Shown here: positions 1-9,569 of the stretch, in pieces
Layout of the letters: every line of letters begins with the position of its first letter
Position numbering within the stretch: position 1 is the first letter of the stretch
NCBI RefSeq assembly: GCF_003576645.1
Contig: NC_044919.1
Span: 32,986,617-33,050,616, forward strand
Direction of reading: 5' to 3'
DNA length: 64,000 bases
Source: Ipomoea triloba
Taxonomy: Eukaryota; Streptophyta; Magnoliopsida; Solanales; Convolvulaceae
Program-made: the position numbers and the translations under genes
Notes under the pieces: generated by a model
The model's database searches: none
What the model was told of the DNA's origin: nothing
Seen by the model: only the letters and a program-made list of their open reading frames with translations

Positions 1-67
1 TAGCAAATGTTCCTTTTCAAGCCAAATGCATAGTAAAATTAAGAGAAGCTTTGAATTTGGAGCTAAC

Positions 68-741
68 CTCCTAATTATCGCTTGTAACTGGGCTCGTTTG
101 ACATTGTCACTGGAGGGAAATCCAATCTCGTCCCAATCCTCTGGTCTGTCATTTTTGCAATGCATTAGCAGCTTTCTAAGGCAAATTTCTTCGTCTTCAT
201 GCAGTTGAAGTCGCTTTATTTGCTCCTTCATAATTAAAAGCGGTCCAACAAACCACTCGAATATTCTATCATTTGGCCAGTTGGTCTTTGTTAAATTCAC
301 CTCATCAACTAAAAGTTCAAACGAGCAAGAAATTACAAGTATGATTTTTCTGAAATAGTCTTGGATTTGCCGTTCGAAAACAAAATGAGTACTGAAAGAA
401 AGTACATACATATCACCAAGCTAGCTGAGTTGGACTTCGCTGATTCAAGCAAGCACTGCAAAATGAACAAGGAGGGAAGTTCACGACTAACTTCTTGCAT
501 TTCCCCCCTGCAATGCAACTCACGATGTCTTTGGCATCTATTAGACCTTCGTGAAGGAGAATTCTGCCATTCACTGCACAGGATTTGAAAAGCCAGTCCC
601 ACACCTGCTTCAGTAAAGCTGATCAGTTCTAAGAAGAAGAAGAAAAAAATTTTCCAATCGTTAAACATCACATGCTAGGACCTGCACTGGTGTGTATTGC
701 TGTATAGCTTGCTTCAGTTTTCTGGACCGTTGCGAAGCCAT
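68..741 (-). CDS. Unrecognised gene, 5' part, truncated by window edge
   Basis: I do not recognise this gene. A four-exon model reads cleanly on the minus strand: 741-682 (starts ATG, MASQRSRKLKQ), 604-524 (VWDWLFKSCAVNG), 455-417 (CLLESAKSNSASL) and 300-68 (VNLTKTNWPNDRIFEWFVG, later EDWDEIGFPSSDNVKRAQ). Every intron has GT..AG ends; the first three exons are multiples of three and exon 4 ends in phase 2 at a donor (AG|GTTAGC), so the gene continues past base 1. The visible 137 or so residues are hydrophilic, rich in Lys, Arg, Glu and Asp, without a signal peptide or obvious membrane segment; the fourth exon looks helical. Introns are short (77, 68 and 116 bases). Splice choices in exon 3 are less certain because the exon is only 39 bases. 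It could also be a decaying gene fragment. Confidence 0.5.
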
Positions 742-821
742 CTTTGAACTTCGTGATTCTTCCCTATTTTTTACGTTGACGGTAACGAGGTAGTTGAAAT
801 AATTCAGATGGAAGTCTCATT

Positions 822-905
822 ATTGGACTTTGTTTCCCTTTGGCTTAATATTCCTCCGAAAGAATTGGACTTTGTTTCCCTTTGGCTTAATATTCCTCCG
901 AAAGA
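822..905. repeat. Perfect 42-bp tandem duplication
   Basis: Two head-to-tail copies of a 42-base unit (822-863 and 864-905) beginning ATTGGACTTTGTTTCCC. They lie 80 bases upstream of the predicted ATG of the minus-strand gene at 68-741, so within its presumed promoter or 5' UTR. The unit shows no coding or structural feature that I recognise. Confidence 0.9.
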
Positions 906-2171
906 TCAATCTTGGGATGGTGAGGGACCAAAAGTGCATTTTCCAATGTGAAATTCCAAATTTGCCCATGATATAAACGGTGTTAATTGGATAACCTAAC
1001 AGAAGGACTAAATTGACAACCGTCTCAATAATTGAGGGACCAAATTTGTTCAAATTGAAAGATAGGGATAACATTTCAAATGTGATACTAATTGGGGGAC
1101 CAAAAGTGCTTTTTTCCCTATATATATATTGTTGGATTAGTTTTAATTTACTTTTTATTAAGAAAAAAAAAAAGAAATCAAATCCTAATTTTCAATTATT
1201 ACTTGTTCCCCTAGCTATAAACATGCACCTGAACCCTCTGTTTTCAACAAGGATAATAGAGCTTAATTTTATATTGGAGATAGGTGATTGTGTGATGGTG
1301 TGAACAGAATATGTTTGTGAAGACTTTGTGATTGGTCAGTGTACTTGATTTGTTTAGTTTTTGTTTTTTTTGTTTTTAATTGTGTAAACTCTTGAAAATA
1401 CAATCTTTATGGAATTTAAAAAAAAAAAAAAAAAGATTGATGCCATTATTATATTAACAGTCTGGGGGAAAAAAAACAAACTTTAATTTTGAGAATTGGG
1501 CATGTGAAAGTTATTGAAATTTTTCCCAAGTAATAATATGTTTATTTGCTCCCATAATAATAATAATATGTTTATTAAAAAGACGTTTAGAGCAACCCAT
1601 TAAATATAATGATTTTTTTGTGAGCTTTTATAGAAAAATGAAAGCCAATAAATGAAGATCGAAAAAAAATGTTAAAGTAGTGAATCTTAACGCAACTACA
1701 TGTGACTTGCATTTTTTGAAAAATGACAAAAATCTTAAATAACATGAACACCCTCCCACCTCACTCCTTAACATACCCAAAAAAAGAAAAAAAAAAATCC
1801 ACCAAATAGCAATGACTTTGATCTTAAGAATATATGCTTAAGATATTTTATCTTTATAATATTTTCTCACTTTCAAAAGTAAGTCAAAAGCAAATTATCT
1901 TATCCTTTAATTAGTTTGATTTAAACATCTAAAAACATAATAAGTGTGAATGAAGGTTATACCCTTCATTTATGTCCCTTTTTTCCGTTAGTTTTTTTAT
2001 ACGTTATGCTATAAAAGTTGTATTTTACAATATTTTGGATAAATATATCCCTACCGTTATAACTTCCGTTAACTTTTCTACTACTGTTACCATGCACATA
2101 CATCCATCATATATTTTCTTATCTTCTTCAATAATAATAATATATATACACATTATAATTTTCTTATCTTC

Positions 2172-2229
<58 letters not shown>

Positions 2230-2379
2230 TATACACATTATATATTGGAGTTGTATATTAGTTATTTCCTAAAATATAAATATAAAATTTATAAAAAATA
2301 TTTTACAATATTATTATTATTTATAATAATTTAAATATATAAATCTAAATAAATTTAAATTTTTTATATAAAATATAAA
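906..2379. other. AT-rich intergenic stretch with an (AAT)n microsatellite
   Basis: No gene-like reading frame is visible. The region holds many A and T runs and an (AAT)n microsatellite at about 2173-2228. Phrases such as GGGACCAAAAGTGC at 920-1110 look like old foldback repeat DNA, but I could not define element ends. Confidence 0.6.
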
Positions 2380-2424
2380 TATTGGGCACCTATTTTTTTG
2401 CGTATCGCGCATAAGAAAAACTAG
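2380..2424 (+). mobile_element. Possible Helitron 3' terminus
   Basis: A short GC-rich palindrome (GCGTATCGCGC) is followed about 10 bases later by CTAG and then T, the arrangement expected at a Helitron 3' end (hairpin, then CTRR, inserted before T). No matching 5' TC end was identified upstream, so the element length is unknown. Confidence 0.4.
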
Positions 2425-2439
2425 TAAAAAGATAAAAGA

Positions 2440-2900
2440 AAATAAAACCGTAAATGATTACGCAGTTCGGAGCCAAATCTCCTACGTCTGCGGAGCACCC
2501 ACGACAGCCCAATCCACTAGATGTTTGCCAAGATTACAGGGAGATGAAATGCTAAACATACACAAGGTCCAATGCTAAACATACACAAGGTCCAAAACCT
2601 ACTACATCAACATTCAGATTCTGCTGGAACAGTGTCAGGAAACTCTTTAGCTCAATATATCTCGAAATTCTCACTTGTAAAGTTGTGTAATGAAGCTTCA
2701 AAACCCATCCTTTATATAGTTAGTCACATAACAAACTTTCCCAACCATTAGCTTAATATTCTCCCTTGAAAAGATAATGTCCACTCATTTAAAACCAACC
2801 CATAAGTCTTGATGGAATAAACAGATTTTGTTAGAGAAAATCGCAGGGATCACTGAAGCTGTTCCAAAAAACGCGATTTGTGATCCAGGAACATAATGAG
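2440..2900. mobile_element. Possible LTR-retrotransposon remnant
   Basis: The phrase ACGCAGTTCGGAGCC followed by CCTACGTCTGCGGAGC resembles a motif that recurs in plant Copia-type LTRs (ACGTGGTTCGG, later CCTACGTCCACGG). A 23-bp direct repeat (ATGCTAAACATACACAAGG) occurs twice at about 2550-2595. No LTR pair, primer-binding site or gag/pol frame is present, so the call is weak. Confidence 0.25.
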
Positions 2901-3382
2901 CATTGAAAACGTCAACCTAACTTATATGAACTAACTTATATAAATATAATAGAATAACCTAAGGTTTGTCAAATAATTAAGCCAATTCTAATGTGCACAT
3001 TTTGTACACTTACACTTACATTATTAAATTTATAAAAAAAAAAAAATGTCAAGCTTAATATTAAAAAATTAATTTTTTTTTAAAAATAAAAATTAAATTT
3101 ATGTCAGTTTTGTGTAGTCCAAGATTATAGTTATTAGTATGCAATCCGGCGCATCGCACAAAACGAAAATGTCAATCTTCGTAGTAAAGTAGGTCTTACG
3201 CCTTCCACATCAAAATGTCAATCTCATGTGGCATTTCTTCTCTGTTTTTCCATTTCTTTTTAAATTTTCACATGATTTCTTATGCAATTCCGACAACAGC
3301 AGAATTGCATTTGTTGCAATTTGTTATTAGAGTAAGTATGGATTTTTCATTATCTTTTTCAGATTCACATCAGGGAGAGATG

Positions 3383-3431
<49 letters not shown>

Positions 3432-3998
3432 CTAGGCTATTTATGCAAAAATCTTTGTTTTGCAGGAACAAAAATATCGAAATATAATCCTTCCTTTCAT
3501 TATTTGTTAAAAACTCATCCTTTCATTTTTTAATTGTAATAAACCACCAAAGAACATTAATGGGGTTGCTCCAGAATTGCAAAGGCCAGTTAAAAAGAGA
3601 ATAATTAATATAAAAAGAATTATTTACTGATAAAGTAAAAAAATAATTTTTTAGGTGATTTGAATGTAAGATAACTTTTAAAAGATGAGAGAAGTGTATG
3701 GATGAATAGTAAATAGTAAATAATTACAAACTTAGTAATATGTCATTTTGAAAGTGAGTAAATATTGCAAAAGTGCTTATAATAATCTTAGACATCATTT
3801 CTTATGTGTTTATCCCACATTAGGCAACCAATACCTAGATTCGTTTCAAAAAGTTGAAAATTGATGATAAAAAGTAATTTTATGCATTCTTATTTTTTAC
3901 TTTTTATGATATGTCATGTTGTGATTGATTTTTTTAAAAAAAAAGTGAATCATGTTTTTTTTTTCTTGTAATAAAATTTCAATACTTGTTATAGTCAT
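2901..3998. other. AT-rich intergenic DNA with an (AT)n microsatellite
   Basis: No gene seen. A pure (AT)n microsatellite spans 3385-3427. The rest is A/T-rich with no recognisable element ends. Confidence 0.6.
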
Positions 3999-4050
3999 TT
4001 ATCTTTTTTTTTTTTTTTTTTTTTTTTTNNNNNNNNNNNNNNNNNNNNNN

Positions 4051-4123
<73 letters not shown>
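3999..4123. repeat. Poly-T tract interrupted by a sequence gap
   Basis: About 100 T bases flank a run of 22 N at 4029-4050. Long homopolymers like this are poorly resolved by assembly; the true length is unknown. The poly-Phe and poly-Lys frames across it are meaningless. Confidence 0.9.
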
Positions 4124-4124
<1 letters not shown>

Positions 4125-4639
4125 TATAAATAAGGATAAATACGTACTGCAAGACAACAACAGACCATCCCAGATGAAAAGCAACCTTTTCGATCATTTT
4201 CTATGAAATGCTTGGTTGTGATCTCAGCTTTGTCTTGTCCACCCCTCTTTTTAAATTTACCAACAACAAGAAGGAATGTGTCAGAATGTTTTGATTCTCC
4301 ACTTTTTTCAATTCCAAACAAAAACCACACCAATTTAATAAAAGGAAAAGGAAGATCAGAACAAATTAAACATGCATCCGATCCTAGTCACCAAATGAAA
4401 TACTATTTTATTAGCAAACAGAGTACTGAAAAAGTGAAAATTACAACTACACAAAGATACTTTAATTTCATGCAGTCTCATCATCAGCTGAATATCCACA
4501 TGAAAAAAAAAAAACTCTAATACAGTAATAATTCAAGTAAAAAACATTATACGGTATGACCGTTTCCATAGTAAATTACTGTTACGGATTAAATGATAAA
4601 CTTAAAAAAAAAATTAAAAAAAAAAAAAAAAAGAGTATC

Positions 4640-4760
4640 AGAAGCGAGCTCAGCTCTGTTCCATGCAGCTGGGAAGCTAACATGGCCGGCCGGCAATCGA
4701 AATGACGAGAATTCGGTCTATCCCTTAGACGGCGATCTGGCCGTGAGTTGGAGCTGTAAG
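4640..4760 (-). pseudogene. Possible decayed copy of the PRRG small-protein family
   Basis: Two patches resemble the intact copies downstream. About 4655-4690 (GCAGCTGGGAAG, later AATCGAAATGACGA) resembles bases 15009-15040 beyond the 3' end of the 15.1-kb copy, and 4735-4757 (TGGCCGTGAGTTGGAGCTG) resembles the start of the coding region of the 5.1-kb copy. The central P-R-R-G-encoding segment is missing and no frame remains. The match is short and partly GC-rich, so chance similarity is possible. Confidence 0.3.
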
Positions 4761-5095
4761 AACAAATAATAAAAGGTCAAAAGTATGAGTCCACTAAACT
4801 CCACTATGACCTTAAATCAGGGATACACTAACACCTAAATTAGGGATCCACTAATTTATGTTTTGTTCTTATTCAGAAAGTGGTGCAAATAATTAAGAAT
4901 AGGAAAATTTTCATGATTAGTGCATTGATGGAATGCAACTATATAAAGGCCATCAAAATCCCCCTCACTGCTTGACATACAGTCTTGTACACCATCTGAG
5001 AGAGTTGAGTCAAGTGAGAGAAAAATAATTAGAAAGCTCAAGCAACAGCAGTAAGCAGATCAGACAATCATCAAACAAATAACTATGGCTGGAGG

Positions 5096-5293
5096 TTAGA
5101 TCCTATATTTCATATACTTCAGTTCAGTTTTAATTCTTACAGGAGCTACCTGTTCCGGGCGGTGAAGACGACAGATTTTGTCTCTAACAACCGAAGCCAC
5201 CCAAGTGGCGACTTCGTTCATAATTCTGATCTTCACGGCCCCTCTCCTCGGAGGTAGTGGCCTGGGCGTGAGGTTTGGAGCTGGGCGATCCAT
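5096..5293 (-). CDS. Small basic PRRG-motif protein, copy 1
   Basis: A 65-residue, intronless frame starting MDRPAPNLTPRP. The core PPRRGAVKIRI lies at about residues 14-24 and is followed by a short helix-like stretch (MNEVATWVASVVRDKIC) and a basic tail. The start was chosen because its MDR(S/P)APNL beginning aligns with the 15.1-kb copy; an upstream in-frame extension is not shared. There is no signal peptide or membrane segment. A TATA box on the minus strand lies about 115 bases upstream. The tail after the conserved RPEQVAPV differs from the other copies and may be frame-shifted or diverged. Function unknown; related to the genes at 15049, 20578 and 28173. Confidence 0.6.
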   Translation of the reverse strand: MDRPAPNLTPRPLPPRRGAVKIRIMNEVATWVASVVRDKICRLHRPEQVAPVRIKTELKYMKYRI

Positions 5294-5405
5294 TCTCAAG
5301 ACAAACAGAGTAGAGTAAATTAAGCTCTGAACCACCCCGCCCAGAGAAACTCCGGTACCTTAGCTTGTAGTGCCAAGAAATTAAGTAAATAGAAGTTGCG
5401 AGTCA

Positions 5406-5414
5406 GTTTTTATA
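5406..5414 (-). promoter_or_regulatory. TATA box for PRRG copy 1
   Basis: TATAAAAAC on the minus strand, about 115 bases upstream of the ATG at 5293, a spacing that leaves an 80-90 base 5' UTR. The sibling genes carry TATA boxes at comparable distances. Confidence 0.5.
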
Positions 5415-5809
5415 GTATTTCGGATTTTCGGGGACCAGAGGTGCAGAACCGGTCGGCTCGCCCGGAAAGTTACTTCCTGCCTTCCTAGTCGTTTCGTCTT
5501 ATTTCTTTTTTTTTTTTTTTTTTTTTTAATCAGAAGACAGGTCGGGTCGTTACTTTACGGGTCGCACATTGAGCGCCTTCCTGGTTGCTTCGTTCGTCTA
5601 ACTTCTAATACTCTCTGATATATATTTCTACGCCCGCCGACCCCGTCCCCGTCATCTACATTTTCATATATAATACTTCACATATTTTTGTTTTCATATT
5701 CAATTTTTTTTTTTTCATTCATTCGGCTTACCTGCCTAGCAAAGGTCTCCAAAAGTCTTACTCAAGAGTTGATGTCCCTGTTACTAAAACACTTCCGCCA
5801 ATTTGGGCA

Positions 5810-5945
5810 GTCTAAACCCTTCTAACATGGGGAGATTGTTGATATTGTTGGTGGAGTGGTAGTCAAACCCTCACCCTACCACTAAAGTAGTGACTTTAGG
5901 TTACGTGGTTTACCGCTTGAGCTAGTCTCAATGACAAATATTTTG
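5810..5945 (-). mobile_element. tRNA-derived SINE-like element
   Basis: Read on the minus strand there is a pol III A-box-like TAGCTCAAGCGGTAAA followed about 40 bases later by a B-box-like GGTTTGACTACCAC, the arrangement of a tRNA-derived SINE head. Ends and target duplication were not defined. Confidence 0.4.
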
Positions 5946-7327
5946 CTATATACCGACTAGAGAAAATATATTACGATTTACCTCGTATTTTTTGATCAGT
6001 TAGAGTAATAATGTGAGTTTCACTCAAAATGATATTTACTTAAAGAACTAACAGAACTCTATCCATGCGAGTGCATATAATACAAATAAAATCTCAAAAA
6101 AAAAAAATTTTTAAAAGATAAAATATTACGCTAAAAAAATTTAACTTAAATCATGGAGTATATATATACAAAAAACCATAATTGGCAAAAATCTAAGCTA
6201 AATGAAAGCTCATAATACAATGCAGCCATAAATGATGTCTTCAACCGTAACTACCTTATATGTGGCTCCTGGACCAATAATCTGAAAGTCAGAAACCTGC
6301 AGGGAGTTTACGTGGAAACCGATCTGGGACCGCCATCCTCTTTTCTCCACCATTGTCGTCCATTTCCCATTGTCAATTGGTAAACATGTAAAATAAGGCT
6401 ATCTCCCCCATATAATTCTCTACTAGTTAAAAAGTAGCTTTACATCAACTCCTAAAAATCCTACTTTCATTTTTTTTTTTTTTACTTCATATGACATGAT
6501 ATGTCTTGATTGCTTAATTTAGAATTGAATCATGATATTTATCACTTTTTCTTTTCTTCCTCCAATCAAATTTAAACACAAGTGACAGTAAAAATTGAAG
6601 TGTGATTTAAAGAGTACATGAAGTATTTTTGACTTTTAAAATATCACATCATTAGATTTACAATTATTCATTATTCACTCTAGTACAATTCTCTTTAATG
6701 TTAAAAAATGATCCACTATCATATCAACTTATAAAAAATTATTGCTTTTATTAATAAAATAATAATAAAAATAAAATATAAATGCCCTCTCTCTCCTCTT
6801 TGCAAGTCTGATGTTGAAGTGCAAAATTTGCTTTCATGGGTGTGGGTGGCCCAACACAAAAAATGATGTACATGGCTCGCCATACCCTTTTCTCCACCAG
6901 CTATCTTTTAATTCCGCTTTTGCCATCGTAATTGTCTAATTGATGATATTAAAAAAACTGCATCCTCAATAAGTTGTTGTCTATTCAAACCCTAGTATTT
7001 GGATATCTTTAATTCTTTATTATTGTAATTTTACTGAATCAAGGAATCAACTCAAGTGCTTTCGCAGATCTCAAGTCATATATTAGTCGTGTTTAATTTG
7101 TTATATTAAGGTTGTTCTATTCTCTCTCTCAGTCTCTCTTTCGTCGCAATACTTCTCGTTTAACTTAATAGGATCAAATTGTCACATCGGATCTCTGTGG
7201 AGGAAGGGGTGTGTTTGTGCTATCTCTGATGTTTATTATCAAGCTTATTAAAGTTGATGAACAAATTATATTTTTCCTTGTACAAGTGATGAATTTTTTT
7301 ATTTTTTATTTTGTTGCTGTTGTTGTT
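5946..7327. other. Intergenic, no gene seen
   Basis: AT-rich with scattered moderately GC-balanced patches (6230-6400 and 6820-6920) that do not keep a frame. The two patches share the phrase CTTTTCTCCACCA, which hints at a diverged repeat. No promoter or RNA gene was recognised. Confidence 0.5.
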
Positions 7328-7465
7328 TGAGTGCTACTGACTCTATTACATTGTAATATCTGTTCATCTATACTTTCTCAACCTATTGAAGTACAAAGAG
7401 TCAACAATGCCTCTACTGAGATTCGATCTCATGACCTCCCATATGGGAGAGTCACTACATGTTAT
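7328..7465 (-). mobile_element. tRNA-derived SINE, 5' part lost or diverged
   Basis: On the minus strand the B-box region (GAGATCGAATCTCAG) precedes the family tail phrase AGGTTGAGAAAGTAT and ...TGTAATAGAGTCAGTAGCACTC. The same tail occurs in the SINE copies at 8070, 54585 and 58865, so this is one of that family. Confidence 0.6.
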
Positions 7466-8059
7466 TTGAGTATGCTTGGCATTATTTTGTTTATTATCAC
7501 ATGCGAATGCCAAATTGATGAAAATTTCTTTATTTGTGGCCTGGCAAAATCTTAGCATTCCGCGAATTATATAGCTCATGTGCTTGCACGGGCAACAAGT
7601 TCTCCTTTTGTTCTTGGGGTTTGAGATTTCTCCCCGCCTTTATTTATTTCAATTCGGAGTTGGTTTGATGGTTTAATATAAGTTTGTTGATTGTTTAAAA
7701 AGAAAAAAAAAATCTTAGCATTCCGCCAAGTTCACTGTTCATTTGGTGTTTTAGACAAATATGTCCATATTAACTCAGTTTGGGCAATTATGGTGAGAAG
7801 TGACCAAATTTCTCACTAGATGGAGCAAATATGAGTGAAAAAAAAAATGGAAGCCATGCACTAATATTGTGAATTTGTGAAGTTGTGCACCTTGAGTGGC
7901 AAAATAAATATGCTTGTGGGATTAAAAGTTGAATTAACTCAAAGCAAACAAAACCAATTATATATTGCTATGTGGGGGAGATGCATATTAATTAAGTTTG
8001 TTTGCCAAGTAGCTTATAGCTTAATGGCATCTTTGTAACTTTTATTTTATGAGAAGCCA
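7466..8059. other. Intergenic, no gene seen
   Basis: AT-rich. The phrase AAATCTTAGCATTCCGC occurs twice (about 7547 and 7711), a sign of a local duplication about 164 bases apart. No reading frame of interest. Confidence 0.5.
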
Positions 8060-8145
8060 CATATTCGTACTTTAATAAGTTGAGAAAGTATGTATGGACA
8101 AATAATATATTGTAATAGAGTCAGCAGTATTAAAAAAATTTGTTT
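8060..8145 (+). mobile_element. 3' tail fragment of the tRNA-derived SINE family
   Basis: Contains TTGAGAAAGTATGTATGGA and TGTAATAGAGTCAGCAGTA, the conserved SINE tail seen at 54700 and 58870. The A and B boxes are absent, so this is a 5'-truncated copy. Confidence 0.5.
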
Positions 8146-8339
8146 AAACCGATTAACTATGAACAACTTAAGTTAGTTTATCACACTGTGATCATTTTTC
8201 AAATTAAGATCACAATACGAGTTTCACACAACGTACATTTTAAAGATAGGGACGATAGACTTTTTCATAAATAAAATGAAATGTATATTTAAGTAGGAAT
8301 GTGGCATAGGTATTGGTACGTGGGGTCGGTGTTTATATA

Positions 8340-8715
8340 GTTAGTCCAATTGTTATATCGTGGACTAAAGTTCACAGTGCATTGTGGACCCTGATCCAAT
8401 ATACTGAATTTGATTTCATAAGGTACATAATTCATGTTCATTATGCACAGAATTATATAGTTGATGACACATAAGCACTTGACATAATACACATAAACAT
8501 TATGGAATTGAAATTCATAATTTACAGAATTATACAGATTAAGACACATAAATTCATAATATAATACACACACTCTGTATGTACTTATTTTAAAATATCG
8601 TATTTATGTGTATGTGTATTATGTGTCATCAGTTATATAATTCTGTGCATTATAAACATGAATTCTGTATTTTATAAAATCAAATTCTGTATATTGGACT
8701 AGGGTCTACTATACA
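8340..8715. mobile_element. Foldback MITE
   Basis: The two halves are inverted copies of each other. The left arm (8377 onward: GGACCCTGATCCAATATAC, then TTATGCACAGAATTATATAG) is mirrored by the right arm ending at 8714 (TATATAATTCTGTGCATTA, then TATATTGGACTAGGGTC). Each arm is about 130 bases. The terminal GGACC-type palindrome links it to other foldback elements in this window. Confidence 0.65.
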
Positions 8716-8737
8716 AATTGCCATAGTTAGTCAAATG

Positions 8738-9316
8738 AGGCAAATTATGCTGTGGACCCAGGTCCACCTTGCAAGGTGGACCTGAGTCCAAAACTACGTC
8801 GTTTTTGTCTTTTTTTTTTTTTTTTTTGTTTAAATTAGTAAATATATTGCTGAATATAGAGTTATCCAAAAATGTGTGAATGTAGAGGTTTCAAACTGTG
8901 AATGTAGAGTATAGAAATCGTGAATGTAGATTTATGATTGTGTGAATGTAGAGTTGCCCAAAATGTGTGAATGTGGAGGTTTCAAATTGTGAATATGGAG
9001 TATAGAAATCGTGAATGTAGAGTTATGCATGTGTGAATCTGTAATAGAGTTAAGAAGTTCTAGCAACTTGTAGCCTTGTAATGTGTGAATGTGGAGTATA
9101 GGACCTGTGAATATAGAGTTTTGAATGTGTGAATGTGGAGTTTACAAATTGTGAATGTAGAGTATAGTGTATGTGAATGTAGAGTATAATTACTAAACAT
9201 ATAATCCTATAATGTGAGAATGTGGAGTTTACAAATTGTGAATGTAGAGTATAGTGTATGTGAATGTAGACCCAGGTTTACATTGCAAGGTGGACCTGGG
9301 TCGACGACATAACAAC
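8738..9316. mobile_element. MITE with internal minisatellite, ending in the MECR promoter
   Basis: The left end GGCAAATTATGCTGTGGACC and the right end (on the minus strand GGCGGGTTGTTATGTCG, then ACCCAGGTCC) are inverted terminal sequences of the same family as the elements at 27149 and 32741. CAAATGA flanks both sides and may be part of a target duplication. The interior (about 8870-9270) is an irregular array of TGTGAATGTAGAGT-like units with an average period near 30 bases. The right end lies about 250 bases upstream of the MECR start codon. Confidence 0.6.
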
Positions 9317-9355
9317 CCGCCAAATGAATGCATGCGATTGAGCCCGAGAGGCGAG

Positions 9356-9373
9356 AGCCCAATCTTTGGCCCA
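9356..9373 (-). promoter_or_regulatory. Paired TGGGCY (site II) elements upstream of MECR
   Basis: AGCCCA at 9356-9361 and GGCCCA at 9368-9373 are TGGGCT and TGGGCC on the minus strand, about 200 bases before the MECR ATG. Site II motifs are known to be enriched upstream of plant genes for mitochondrial proteins and translation, which suits the product. Their role here is inference. Confidence 0.45.
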
Positions 9374-9569
9374 ATAGGAATGAAACGGCCTCGGCAACCT
9401 GCCGGATTGTGGGACTTCGCCGGTGGTCAAGAATCATGAGGGCAAAACGACGATGTTTTAGTGTCACTCTACTTATTCCACCAGCTTTCGAATCGCAGTT
9501 ACCAGTAGTCCCATCGTTCTAGTCTAGATTCTTAAGAGAGGAGTTAAAAGGAGAAAAATTCATCTGTTA

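Noticed and set aside
3952..4333. Poly-Phe and poly-Lys open frames
   Set aside because: Products of the poly-T homopolymer around the N gap, with no conserved sequence.
8870..9270. CRISPR-like array
   Set aside because: Irregular TGTGAATGTAGAGT minisatellite in a plant MITE; units vary in length and there are no distinct spacers.
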